DNA of 64,000 nt, taken from contig NZ_CP047020.1 of the NCBI RefSeq assembly GCF_009796285.1, positions 1-64,000 of the forward strand. The letters are read 5' to 3'. Source of the stretch: Streptomyces broussonetiae (GTDB taxonomy: Bacteria; Actinomycetota; Actinomycetes; Streptomycetales; Streptomycetaceae). Within the stretch, counting starts at the first letter, position 1. Each line of letters begins with the position of its first letter. Below the pieces are notes generated by a model. That model was not told the origin of the DNA and did no database searches. It worked only from the letters and a program-made list of their open reading frames with translations. Positions 8,181 to 16,681 of this stretch are shown here, in pieces. Position numbers and translations under genes: made by a program.

Positions 8181-10242
8181 GCGTACGGCCGAGCCGCTGG
8201 AGTTCCTCGTCGTGGTCGACGCTTCCGAATCTGCCGCCACGCCGGTTCAGGGCCAGTTGCTCGCGGAGCAGGGGCAGGGCCGGTGCCGCGAGGGGGCCGA
8301 TGCGGTCCAGGCAGGCCACGACGTGGTTGGCCGTCGCTGGGTTCTGGGCCATGGCCTGCAGCAGGGTGTCCAGGACGGCCGGTGCCTCAGCTTCGCCGCC
8401 GATCTCCCAGAGTGCGGCCGCGCAATGCACGCGAACCCATTCGTAGTCGTGCGTCAGGAGGTGCCGCAGGCGTGGCAGGGCGTCGGAGGCGGGCGGTCCT
8501 ATCTCGCCGAGCAGATCAGCCGCGTCACGGATCCGGAAAATGATGCGGTCATCGAGGAGGTCGAGCAGGAGCGGCATGACTTCGGCCAGGTCACCGCCGA
8601 GGGCCCACAGCGCGGCGACGGCGGCAGGTCGTACCTGCGCGTCGGTGGCGGTGGTCAGCGACCGGATCGTGTCCCGTGCGCCGGTCGCCGCCGGGCCGAA
8701 CGCCCCCAAGGCCTTCAAGGCAGATTGAATGACGCCGTCCTGGTCATGGCGCACTGCGGCGCCGAGCGTGTCCACAGCCGTCGGTACCGCGGCCGGGTCG
8801 GCCAGCGCGGCCAGGGCGGAGAGGATCGCGTTGGCGCTCATCTCGGTGCGCTGATGGGAGAGGTCGATCCGGCGCAGGTGGTCGCAGAGCCGGGGCACCA
8901 ACTGGTCCGCCGCCTGCGGGAGATGCTCTACGACCTGGATCGCGCGCCAGGCGTCGACGTCGCTGTCCAGCGCGGCCAGCAGACTCGGCAGTGCGCGTGC
9001 GTCGCCGAGGCGCGCCAGGGCCCGAACGGCCACCTGGTGGCTTCTGCGCAGCCGCGCATCCGGTGCGGCCCATACGTGAGGGCCGTGGGCCGCACGTTGG
9101 GCGTCGATGTGCGCGGCGAGTGCCTCCCGAGCCGGGGCGGCGATCGGGTGGCAGGACTCCAGGACGGCCGCAGCCTCGGCGGCGACCTCCTGGTCGGCCG
9201 TGGTGAGCTGGTCGGCGACGAGCAGGAGGAGCCGGGTGTGGTCTCCGCGCCAGGTCCGGATCAGCTCCCCGCTCATACGGAGCGCATCCAGGCGCGAGCC
9301 GGGGTCGGGGCTGCTCAGCTGCTCGGCCAGCACTGTGGTGCGCTCGGGCAGCCGTGCCCCCAGGGCTTCGTGGAACGTACGCAGGCCCGTGGTCGGTGTG
9401 TGCACGCGTGTGTGCCGGCCGAGGTCCTCGAAGGCGGCAACGATCTGGGGCGCAACTCCTTGCGTGGGCGCCGGGCGGCTCGGGGCCGGTGCGATCCGCC
9501 GCACGGGTATGGCGCGGGCGGTCTCGCGCAGCAGGCCGACGGCGGCCGGTACGACGTCCTCGCCGATTTCGTGCGGGGCACAGTGAGCCCGCTGGACCAG
9601 GGCCGCGAGCCGGGTCGCCGGGCCCTGGCCCGGGTCGGCGGCGAGATCGGCGAGCCAGTCCGTCACCTGGTGCGAGGCGGCCGGCAGGCGCAGTGCCAGG
9701 GTGGCCGCCGCCTCCACGATCCGCAGCCGTGCCGCGATGCCGCGCTCGGCGGCCAGCCTCTCGCATAGCACCGCGGCGGCCCGGCCGGCGCCGTCGAGGA
9801 AGAGCCCGAGCCCCGGGATCGCGGCCAGACGCACGTCCGGATCAGGGTCGCGGGCGAGTTCGGCGAACTCCGCACCCCGCTCGCGCAGGAAGGCGACGGC
9901 CTGCGCGCAGCCCATCGGCGGGTAGTACTCGATCTCGGTGCCGTCGTCCTCGAAGCCCCGGTCGAGGGACTCCCGGCCGATGCTGACCACCAACGCGACG
10001 ACGGCGGCCCGGTCGGGCGTGGCACCGTCGGCGGCCAGCTCGAACAGGAAGGGCAGGCTGGCTGCCGTGGGCGCATACACGCTGCCCTGGTGGTGGACCG
10101 CGCCGTAGAAGCGGTCGAAGGCCTTGCGGCGCTCCTCCCCCTCCGGGGAGCGCAGTGCCCACAGCAGCGCCGGCACCTCCTCGGCCGGGCCGTACGCGTG
10201 CTCCATCGACGCCCAGTCGATGTCATCAAGTCCGTCGAACAT
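8125..10242 (-). CDS. HEAT-repeat protein
   Basis: About 705 residues. From residue ~130 to the end it consists of tandem two-helix repeats with the HEAT pattern (for example DPDPDVRLAAIPGLG, DAQVRPAAVAALWALGG, YEWVRVHCAAALWEIGG). The first part (SMEHAYGPAEEVPALLWAL, GSVYAPTAASLPFLFEL) is typical of actinobacterial HEAT proteins of unknown role. It is predicted to be cytoplasmic and to act as a protein-binding scaffold. The start is uncertain: ATGs at 10281, 10254 and 10242 are in frame and none has a strong ribosome site; MFDGLDDIDW at 10242 looks best by family. Confidence 0.75.
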   Translation of the reverse strand: MFDGLDDIDWASMEHAYGPAEEVPALLWALRSPEGEERRKAFDRFYGAVHHQGSVYAPTAASLPFLFELAADGATPDRAAVVALVVSIGRESLDRGFEDDGTEIEYYPPMGCAQAVAFLRERGAEFAELARDPDPDVRLAAIPGLGLFLDGAGRAAAVLCERLAAERGIAARLRIVEAAATLALRLPAASHQVTDWLADLAADPGQGPATRLAALVQRAHCAPHEIGEDVVPAAVGLLRETARAIPVRRIAPAPSRPAPTQGVAPQIVAAFEDLGRHTRVHTPTTGLRTFHEALGARLPERTTVLAEQLSSPDPGSRLDALRMSGELIRTWRGDHTRLLLLVADQLTTADQEVAAEAAAVLESCHPIAAPAREALAAHIDAQRAAHGPHVWAAPDARLRRSHQVAVRALARLGDARALPSLLAALDSDVDAWRAIQVVEHLPQAADQLVPRLCDHLRRIDLSHQRTEMSANAILSALAALADPAAVPTAVDTLGAAVRHDQDGVIQSALKALGAFGPAATGARDTIRSLTTATDAQVRPAAVAALWALGGDLAEVMPLLLDLLDDRIIFRIRDAADLLGEIGPPASDALPRLRHLLTHDYEWVRVHCAAALWEIGGEAEAPAVLDTLLQAMAQNPATANHVVACLDRIGPLAAPALPLLREQLALNRRGGRFGSVDHDEELQRLGRTLIARLDPPALGAPVARTV

Positions 10243-10387
10243 GACCAGAACCATGCCAGGCAGCACTGACAACAGAAGCATCCCAGGAGGGGAGCATGCG
10301 ACCGACCGAGACCACTCCCCAGCCCTCCATCGATGGACCGAAAGACATTACACTCGCGTGCTCGGCCTGCTCCCCGGCTGCCGCGAC

Positions 10388-10966
10388 TCAGACCACGGAC
10401 GCCCGCTGGGGATCGACTGGGTCGATCCCCAACTCCTCGAAACGGCTCTCCAACGCTTCCAACCCGGCCTCCCGCCGGAAGTCCTTCTCCGCCTTGCTGA
10501 TCGGCAACAGCCACAGGATCCGGGCATGGGCACCATCGCCCCACTTGCAGATCTCGAACGCGGGCCCGAATGGATAAGGCAGACTCACCAGGTAGTGATC
10601 GCAGTCCGAGTCGTCGAGCCATGGCCTGCCGATCGGCACGGTGTGCCCGACATCGAGTCGTTGGTGAACGGGCCCGCAGTGGTAGTACGCATTCATCGTG
10701 ACGCTCTCCAGGTTGAGCCACTCGTCGCGCGGCGCCGCGAGGAAGAACTCAACCCCATGACCGCCGTGTTGCGTCGATTCCCAGCAGCCCGACGTCACAT
10801 ACAGCCACCAATCGCCAGGGTGAGCCGGGTGGACCCGGAACACCCGAAAGCCGGGCACACGATCCTGGATCGGCCCATCGACCCCCGACACCTCATCGAC
10901 GACACGACCCGGGAGCGTCCCGCGGAGATGATCGAGCAGAGCGGAACGCGCAGCAGAGTTCGGCAT
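10388..10966 (-). CDS. Suppressor-of-fused (SUFU) domain protein
   Basis: The bacterial SUFU signature is clear: DWWLYVTSGCWEST, HGGHGVEFFLAAP, then GHTVPIGRPWLDDSDCDH, LVSLPYPFGP and ILWLLPISKAEKDF, with GLEALESRFEE near the end. SUFU proteins in bacteria are mostly known or proposed as immunity proteins against polymorphic toxins, but no toxin gene is seen nearby. Start chosen at ATG 10966; a GTG at 10996 is also in frame. It lies 145 bases downstream of the HEAT-repeat gene's start region, transcribed the same way. Confidence 0.85.
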   Translation of the reverse strand: MPNSAARSALLDHLRGTLPGRVVDEVSGVDGPIQDRVPGFRVFRVHPAHPGDWWLYVTSGCWESTQHGGHGVEFFLAAPRDEWLNLESVTMNAYYHCGPVHQRLDVGHTVPIGRPWLDDSDCDHYLVSLPYPFGPAFEICKWGDGAHARILWLLPISKAEKDFRREAGLEALESRFEELGIDPVDPQRASVV

Positions 10967-11034
10967 CCGATCATCATGCCTGGAGACCACCAACACCCCT
11001 CAGACGGGATCCAAACCCGGCTGACCACAAGATC

Positions 11035-11205
11035 AACCTGACGATCAAGCCGGTCAGCCGTCCCAAGGACGCCTCGGGCTTCGTCGTGCTGCCTCGTCGT
11101 TGTGTCGTCGGAGACTCTGATCACCTGGGCCGCCATCACCCTCATGACCAGGCGCCGGGTCCGCAAAGGCGCCACCCCCAGCTGGCCGAGGAATCCGGCG
11201 TCGGC
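11035..11205 (+). pseudogene. 3' remnant of an IS5-family transposase
   Basis: The plus strand reads LTIKPVSRPKDASGFVVLPRR and, after a frame change near 11100, LITWAAITLMTRRRVRK, both of which are standard tail motifs of IS5-group transposases. The segment between them (normally WVVERT..WI) is mostly deleted. Only the end of the element is left. Confidence 0.65.
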
Positions 11206-11225
11206 CGACTCGGCCGGTAGGCGGG

Positions 11226-12461
11226 TCAGTCGTCGATTGCCTGGTAGAGGGTGGTCCAGAAGTCCTGCATGGCCCGTGCCGAGTCCGGGGTGGACATCCC
11301 GGTCTGGGTGAGCAGGATGCCGATGAGCTGGTGGTGCGGGTCGGCGTAGGTGGTGGTGCCGGCTCCGCCGTCCCAGCCGAACTGGCCGACGGGCGCGTAG
11401 TCGCCCCGGTAGGTGCGCACGGTCATGCCGAAGCCCCAGCCGCCGGTCTGGCCCTGGCCGTGTGACAGGTGGACGACGCTGCGGGCCCAGGACTGCAGGG
11501 CGGTTGTCTGCTCGGGTGTGAGGCGGTTGGTGGTCATCAGCTCGACGGCGGGCCGGGACAGGATCCGTTGGGTGCCGTGCATTCCGTGGTTGAGGAGCAT
11601 CCGGAAGTAGGCGTGGTAGTCGTCGGCGGTGGAGTCGAGTCCGCCGCCGCCGGACTGGAACGCCGGAGGCTTGCTGTGGTGTCCCCCCTCGGCCTGGTCC
11701 TCCACGGTGAACTCTCCGGTCTGCGGGTCGGGGGCGTACAGGGGTGGCAGCCGGTCGATCTTGTCGGCGGGCACGTGGAAGCCGGTGTCCTTCATGCCCA
11801 GCGGATCGAAGATGCGTTCGCGCAGGAACGTCTCGAACGGCTGGCCGGTGACCCTGGCCACCAGCACGCCGAGCAGGTCGTCGCTGACGTTGTACAGCCA
11901 CCGCTCTCCGGGCTGGTACATCAGCGGGAGTGTGCCCAGGCGGCGCATCCACTCATCCGGCTCCACCGCCGGCAGCATCCATCCGTTCTCGCCGTAGACC
12001 CTCTGCTCGAAGTACGCGCTCATCATCGGGGAGCCCATCGCCGTCGTGTCCAGCCCGAGCCCGCAGGTGGAGGTGAGCAGGTCCCGCACGGTGATCGGAC
12101 GCCGCGCCGGCACGGTGTCGTCCAGCGGGCCGTCGGGCCTTTTCAGCACCTGCCGGTCGGCCAGTTCCGGCAGCCACCGGTCTATCGGGTCGTCAAGTCG
12201 CAGCCGGCACTCGTCCAGCAGCACCATCGTCGCGGCGACCGCGACCGGCTTGGTCGTCGAGGCCATCCGGAAGATGGTGTCCCGGCGCATCGGCCCGCCG
12301 CCGTCATGGCGCATCGTCCCGATCGCCTCGACATGGGTCTGACCGCCCCGGCCGACCAGGGCAACGAGCCCGGGGATCTTCTTGGACTCGACATGTGCTT
12401 GCAGTACCTCGCGCAGCCGTCGCAGTCCTGCTTCGGACAAGCCGCTGTCGGCGTTTCCCAT
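11226..12461 (-). CDS. Serine hydrolase, class C beta-lactamase fold
   Basis: A 411-residue protein with the SxxK nucleophile motif STTK in FRMASTTKPVAVAA (~residue 75), a YNVSDDLLG motif at the position of YxN (~185), and a glycine-rich WDGGAGTTTYADP near 380 at the position of the third motif. No signal peptide is visible, so it is more likely a cytoplasmic esterase or peptidase-like enzyme than a secreted beta-lactamase. Start at ATG 12461 or 12464; AGGAG lies 4-7 bases upstream. It follows the PadR-DUF1048 pair on the same strand after 151 bases. Confidence 0.85.
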   Translation of the reverse strand: MGNADSGLSEAGLRRLREVLQAHVESKKIPGLVALVGRGGQTHVEAIGTMRHDGGGPMRRDTIFRMASTTKPVAVAATMVLLDECRLRLDDPIDRWLPELADRQVLKRPDGPLDDTVPARRPITVRDLLTSTCGLGLDTTAMGSPMMSAYFEQRVYGENGWMLPAVEPDEWMRRLGTLPLMYQPGERWLYNVSDDLLGVLVARVTGQPFETFLRERIFDPLGMKDTGFHVPADKIDRLPPLYAPDPQTGEFTVEDQAEGGHHSKPPAFQSGGGGLDSTADDYHAYFRMLLNHGMHGTQRILSRPAVELMTTNRLTPEQTTALQSWARSVVHLSHGQGQTGGWGFGMTVRTYRGDYAPVGQFGWDGGAGTTTYADPHHQLIGILLTQTGMSTPDSARAMQDFWTTLYQAIDD

Positions 12462-12612
12462 CATGGATCTCCTTGCACGCAGTGGTCGGTCCCGACGGCG
12501 CCGCGGGCATGCGGCGCGATGCGGCCGGCCGGGCATGACCCCGCGGCCGCGTGGTGCACAAAGGCGATGAAAGTGGTGCTCGGCCCCTGGGGGGCGATGT
12601 GCTGAGGCGCGA

Positions 12613-13011
12613 TCAGACCGTCTTGTCTTCTGTTCCGGTCTCGTTGCCGGCGGCGCGCTCGGCGCGCTCGATGTCGTCGGTCAGCTGTTTCCGCGCGCGG
12701 GCGGGGACATAGCCGCCCTCCGAGTAGTTCTCGGCGAACGCGTTGACGAACTCCACCGGGTCCTCCCCGACGATCTCGCGGATCGGCGTTCCGTCCGCCG
12801 CGGCCTGCTCGAACAGGTCGGCGAGGTCTTCGAACATCGACGCGTTGCTGTCTTCGTCGGTCGGCACGAAGTGCATCAGGTACCGCTCGATCGCCTCGAC
12901 TGCCGTGCGGTGGTTCCCGGGAAGCTCCTTGACGCGCGCCTTGTACGCCCGCCAGCGCTTCTTGGGCCCGATCACCTTCGAGAGGAAGCCGCTCTTTTCG
13001 ACATCGGACAT
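12613..13011 (-). CDS. DUF1048 protein
   Basis: The 132-residue protein starts MSDVEKSGFLSKVIGPKKRW and has the DUF1048 core KELPGNHRTAVEAIERYLMH, then FEDLADLFEQAAADG and PVEFVNAFAENY. Members nearly always sit directly behind a PadR regulator, as here: the ATG lies two bases after the PadR stop (TGACCATG). The family is thought to be helical and cytoplasmic; the function is unknown. Co-regulation with PadR by the palindrome at 13366-13407 is likely. Confidence 0.85.
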   Translation of the reverse strand: MSDVEKSGFLSKVIGPKKRWRAYKARVKELPGNHRTAVEAIERYLMHFVPTDEDSNASMFEDLADLFEQAAADGTPIREIVGEDPVEFVNAFAENYSEGGYVPARARKQLTDDIERAERAAGNETGTEDKTV

Positions 13012-13013
13012 GG

Positions 13014-13343
13014 TCACCTGCCCCCTTCGCGGAGCTGTTCCAGTCGTTCCGTGAGGAAGCTCCACGTCCTCCAGAACTCTTCGAGGTACTCCCGCCCCTC
13101 GTCGTTGAGGGAGTGCACCTTGCGAGGCGGCCCCTTCTCAGAGGGCACCTTCTGCACGTCGACGAGGCCGCGCTTCTCCATCCTGAGGAGCAGCGCGTAG
13201 ACGGTCCCTTCGGCGATGTCGGAGAAACCCTGCTCCCGCAGCCGTACCGTGATCTCGTAGCCGTAAGCAGGCCGGCCGGCCAGGGACGCGAGGATGATGC
13301 CCTCCAGCGTGCCCTTGAGCATCTCCGTCTCCAGCTTGGTCAC
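13014..13343 (-). CDS. PadR-family transcriptional regulator
   Basis: 109 residues with the PadR winged helix: MLKGTLEGIILASLAGRPAY, YEITVRLREQGFSDIAEGTV, ALLLRMEKRGLVDVQ and RKVHSLNDEGREYL. It belongs to the short class with one C-terminal dimerisation helix. Start is a GTG with GGGAGGT upstream. PadR proteins repress their own operon and respond to phenolic compounds or antibiotics; the ligand here is unknown. The operator candidate is at 13366-13407. Confidence 0.9.
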   Translation of the reverse strand: MTKLETEMLKGTLEGIILASLAGRPAYGYEITVRLREQGFSDIAEGTVYALLLRMEKRGLVDVQKVPSEKGPPRKVHSLNDEGREYLEEFWRTWSFLTERLEQLREGGR

Positions 13344-13365
13344 GGAACACCTCCCCCCCTTGCGC

Positions 13366-13407
13366 TAGTCAGCGCTGTTGAGTACCGGTACACAGTATCG
13401 CTGACTA
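13366..13407. promoter_or_regulatory. Long palindrome upstream of padR
   Basis: A 42-base dyad centred at 13386.5: TAGTCAGCG on the left, GTACCGGTAC in the middle (13382-13391) and CGCTGACTA on the right, with the arms in exact register. A second TACCGGTA follows at 13406-13413. It lies 22 bases upstream of the PadR GTG, where the promoter must be, so it is most likely the PadR operator. Confidence 0.75.
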
Positions 13408-13442
13408 CCGGTACTTAGCAAGACCGAATAGCGGAGGCGGGC

Positions 13443-14072
13443 CGGCACCACACGTGCCCAGTCCAGCAGCATCACCGACAAGACCCCGAGCCGGCCGCGC
13501 TGCCCGCGCAGGCCGACACACACCCGCACGAGCGGCATGCGCGGCGGCAGTCGGACGCGGACGCCGACCAGCTCCTGGGGCATGTGGATCTGCGTGGCCT
13601 GCCGGAGGTCGTGGCCGCGCGGCGGCGGGTACGGGTGTCGCGGCGTGCGGTGCGAGCCAGAGAGGGTGTTCGCGCTGGCGCACGCGATGGTGGCCCGGTG
13701 GTGGGAGCAGGCCCTGCAGTGGGAACACGAGAAGGTGTGCCGCAGCGACTGCACCAGGTCGCTGGCGGCAACGCCGGGACGGAACTGGACTGGTGGCGGA
13801 TCGTGGGGCGGGACGCGGTCGTCCTCCCCGAGGCGGTGGCTGTTGCCGACGCGCTGCTGGACCCCGCCATGACCGAACTGGCGTGGGCTGACAGCGGCGC
13901 CGATCAGCCCCGGCCGCTGCCCGCCGACGGGGCGCTCTGCCGCCGGCTCGGCGAGCGAGTCGGGCGGGAGTGGCTGGGGCCGCTGGCCGCGACCGGCTAC
14001 GGCGGCCCGCTGACATCCTGGATGGGCGCCGTCATCCGCATCCGCCGCGGTGTCGGCGGCTTGTCCACATGA
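13443..14072 (+). pseudogene. Frameshifted gene remnant of unknown family
   Basis: Coding character (third-position GC) moves between frames: DPEPAALPAQADTHPHER, HVDLRGLPEVVAARRR in one frame to ~13668; RVFALAHAMVARWWEQAL, WEHEKVCRSDC in another to ~13768; then ELDWWRIVGRDAVVLPEAVA and WLGPLAATGYGGPLTSW in the first frame again. The two shifts compensate. The last part vaguely resembles TniQ-like proteins, but I would not name it. It stops where it meets the truncated ArsR gene, so the 3' end is probably a deletion junction. Confidence 0.4.
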
Positions 14073-14172
14073 TGTGCAGCCGGGCCGGTGAGGCGAGCAG
14101 CCAGGACGCCGCAGCGGCCGCCGCCAGCACTTCGGCAGGCGGGTCCTGAAAGCCCTCGGCGTTCGCCGCCAC
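14065..14172 (-). pseudogene. 5' fragment of an ArsR-family regulator
   Basis: From a GTG at 14172 (preceded by GAGGGAGAG) the minus strand reads DPPAEVLAAAAAASWLLASP and ARLHIMW, which aligns with the start of the ArsR at 20609 (DPSAEVLADVAAAFGLLASP). It breaks off exactly after LHIMW at 14065, before the recognition helix. It is therefore a third ArsR gene of the same subfamily, cut by a deletion that fused it to the opposing remnant. Confidence 0.75.
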
Positions 14173-14499
14173 CGTTCTCTCCCTCTCACGCCCGCGTTGC
14201 AGCCGACGCATGCACGTTCACCCAGTGAAGGCGCGAGGTCGGGACGACCGCGGCGCACTCGATGCATACCCCCTTGGGGTCGGCCTGAACAGCCCGCGGT
14301 GCTGCGTGGTGCTGCCGTCTCGCGTTGTCGTCGAAGTGCGGATCGGCCGGAGTGCTCAGTGCGGCACCGTGGCCAACGAGCGTGTCTCATTCGCCAGGCG
14401 ACTGCGGACGGCACTGCGGGCCGACCGTCCGATCGGGGCCCGAAGACCGGCCGTACGACCAGGACACCGTCGGCAGCGGACGCGTCATCTCGCTCCGTG

Positions 14500-14637
14500 A
14501 TCGGTCGCTCCGTCGGCGAACTGGACCTCACTCCGGAAGCCATCGGCGCAGCCGAACCCGTGAGGGTCGACCGCAGACTGCCGGAACAGACATGCGCCGT
14601 AGTGGAGTTGGCCGACTGCTTCGACGGCGCGACCTGA
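14500..14637 (+). pseudogene. 3' fragment of an unknown gene
   Basis: VGELDLTPEAIGAAEPVRV and DRRLPEQTCAVVELADCF lead to a stop at 14637 with good codon bias; the preceding frame is poor and another frame (VGSGRVISLRDRS) looks better, so a frameshift or truncation is likely. The family is not recognised. Confidence 0.3.
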
Positions 14638-14674
14638 CACAGCGCGCGGGCCGAACCCCGAAAAGCATCATCAG

Positions 14675-14691
14675 TTGCGCAATAATGAAAT
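14675..14691 (+). promoter_or_regulatory. TTGCGCAA operator, gene A1
   Basis: TTGCGCAATAATGAAAT, 45 bases before the A1 ATG. The same block is conserved at the same distance in front of the second copy of the gene (50295-50302). Confidence 0.6.
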
Positions 14692-14726
14692 CGTCGCTTG
14701 AACGGAGCCAGGGGGAGGACCGGACC

Positions 14727-14996
14727 ATGCGAGATACATCCACAGCTGAGCGCCTGCTCGAAGAACTGGCGAAGGGGTGCCTGCCACCTCCCCCGGACGA
14801 CCAGGTCCAGCTCACCTACCGGCCGGTGGCCGTGGACGACCAGGCCGGATGGTCGTGCCCCGGCGCCATCACCGCATGGTGGACCAACCTGGACGGCGCC
14901 ATCCTGTGCCGCCTGCGCCTGTCCGGTGTCCCGAGGCCACGCTGGGTGGTCTACGACCCCGACCGGATCGCCCTGCTGGTCCAGGACAGCACCTGA
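14727..14996 (+). CDS. Hypothetical protein, gene A copy 1
   Basis: 89 residues from an ATG preceded by GGGGGAGGA. The sequence runs RDTSTAERLLEELAKG, a proline stretch PPPPDD, QLTYRPVAVDDQAGW, then a compact beta-rich part LRLSGVPRPRWVVYDPDRIA. It is hydrophilic with no signal or membrane segment. A damaged copy lies at 49805-50250 and there the frame continues past this stop (W codon in place of TGA), so this copy may be shortened. In both places gene B follows, and in both a TTGCGCAA site precedes the gene. I do not recognise the family. Confidence 0.6.
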   Translation: MRDTSTAERLLEELAKGCLPPPPDDQVQLTYRPVAVDDQAGWSCPGAITAWWTNLDGAILCRLRLSGVPRPRWVVYDPDRIALLVQDST

Positions 14997-15262
14997 CGGT
15001 CCCGGGCAGCAAAAACGTTGCCGCGTAACACAACAGCCGAAGTCAGCCTGAGGCGCGAGAAGCCTTCTGAGGGAGGAAGAACATCCATGGTGCACCGAGA
15101 CGTTCAACGGCGCGACGCGAATCTCCGGCTGGGAGCTGTCGGCGTACACACGATCGTCCCCGGTCGCGTACGAGTGAAAAGGGACGCTTGATGGTGCGGT
15201 GAATCGTGGTGCCCGGCACCCTGCTGTTCGTCCGGTGAAGGGTGGCGGAGGGCGGTGACGCG

Positions 15263-16681
15263 GTGGTTTTGGACCCGCAGCGCTGGCTGGAGCTGCGGCG
15301 GTTCCGTGCTCTGGTTGAGTCAGGAGCGGTCAGTCTGACCGAGGTGGCCAAGGAGACCGGGCTGGACCGCAAGACGGTCCGCAAGTATCTGTCGAGCACG
15401 GCGGCGTCAGTGCCGCCGAGGCGGACGTCGAACGGCCGGCCCCGGAAGAAGGTGGTCGACGAGGTCGCCCCGTTGATCGACGCGATGCTGCGGGCAGAGA
15501 TCCTCATCAAGGGCGCCGTGGTGCACGAGCGTCTGGTGAAGGAGTACGGCTCGACGATCAACTATCAGCGGGTCAAGCTCTATCTGCAGGAGGCCCGGCC
15601 GCGGATCGCGGGTGAACTGGGCATCGAACCGCGGGAGTTGGCGGGTATGCATCGCCGCTTCGAGGTGGTCCCCGGGGCCCAGGCTCAGGTCGACTGGGGC
15701 GATGAAGGCAAGATCCTCGCCCACCTGGGCATCCCGAAGGTCTACTCGTTCCATATGGTTTTGTCGTACTCGCGCGACCCGTTCTGCTGCTTCACCACGA
15801 GCCAGGACCTGCAGACCTTCTTCGACTGCCACCGGCGGGCATTTGCGCACTTCGGCGGGGTGCCGATGTCGATCGTCTACGACCGGACCAAGACCGTCGT
15901 GCGCCGGCACGTCGCCCCGGGCGAGGCGGTGCCGCTGCATCCGGAAGCGGTCGGCTTCGCCGGCCACTACGACTTCGACATCGACGTGCTGGCCGCCTAC
16001 CGGCCCACCGGGAAGGGCCGGGTCGAACGCCAGGTGTTGATCGTGCGTGATCACGTGCTGGCCGGGCGGGCGTTCTCCTCGCTCGAGGAGCTGGATGCCG
16101 CCTTCATGGCGTGGGTGCCGCAGCGACGCGCCCGCACCCACGCCACCCACCACGAGGTCATCGGACACCGGGCCGCCCGGGATCACGCCGCCCTCAAGCC
16201 GTTGCCACCCTCGCCCTATCTGGTGGCCGAGCGGCATCTGCGGCCGGTCGGCAAGGACTGCCTGGTCGCGTTCGGCGGAAACCTCTACTCGGTGCCCGCC
16301 CGCAAGGTTCGCCCGCGTCAGCTGGTGGAGATCAGAGCGACGAAGTCCCAGGTCATGGTGCACACGACCGTCCCCGATGCCGGCGGCGAGACCCTGCTGT
16401 CCAGCCATCCGCGGGCGGTCGGCCGTGGCGTGGTTGTCAGGCAGGACGAGCACTGGGACGGCCTGCCGACCGGCAGGAACCGCCGCACCACGACGGGCGA
16501 CGAGCCGCCACCACCGCGGAGCGAGTCCTCCGCGTCCGGTCGCATCGGGCCGTTGCAGGCCCTGCTGAGCCGGTCCGCCGCAACCCAGATCGAGGTAGGG
16601 AGGCGACCGCTATCGGTCTACGACGAACTGACCGGCACCCGGCCCTTCACCACCAACTTCCCGACGAAGGAGTCGTCTTGA
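15263..16681 (+). CDS. istA: IS21 transposase IstA
   Basis: About 472 residues. The N-terminus has an HTH (VSLTEVAKETGLDRKTVRKY), followed by the integrase core with D in AQVDWGDEG (~143), D in IVYDRTKTVV (~207) and E in GKGRVERQ (~254), and a C-terminal beta-barrel part LYSVPARKVRPRQLVEI. The GTG at 15263 is preferred because GGAGGGCGG precedes it and VVLDPQRWLELRRF matches family starts; a GTG at 15242 is also in frame. The stop overlaps the istB start. Confidence 0.93.
   Translation: MVLDPQRWLELRRFRALVESGAVSLTEVAKETGLDRKTVRKYLSSTAASVPPRRTSNGRPRKKVVDEVAPLIDAMLRAEILIKGAVVHERLVKEYGSTINYQRVKLYLQEARPRIAGELGIEPRELAGMHRRFEVVPGAQAQVDWGDEGKILAHLGIPKVYSFHMVLSYSRDPFCCFTTSQDLQTFFDCHRRAFAHFGGVPMSIVYDRTKTVVRRHVAPGEAVPLHPEAVGFAGHYDFDIDVLAAYRPTGKGRVERQVLIVRDHVLAGRAFSSLEELDAAFMAWVPQRRARTHATHHEVIGHRAARDHAALKPLPPSPYLVAERHLRPVGKDCLVAFGGNLYSVPARKVRPRQLVEIRATKSQVMVHTTVPDAGGETLLSSHPRAVGRGVVVRQDEHWDGLPTGRNRRTTTGDEPPPPRSESSASGRIGPLQALLSRSAATQIEVGRRPLSVYDELTGTRPFTTNFPTKESS

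Noticed and set aside
8212..9768. 518-codon open frame on the plus strand
   Set aside because: It lies opposite the HEAT-repeat gene, whose repeats are well formed on the minus strand.
13365..15149. 594-codon minus-strand frame covering several genes
   Set aside because: It crosses the PadR operator, the ArsR fragment and gene A without any domain; composition is that of an antisense frame.
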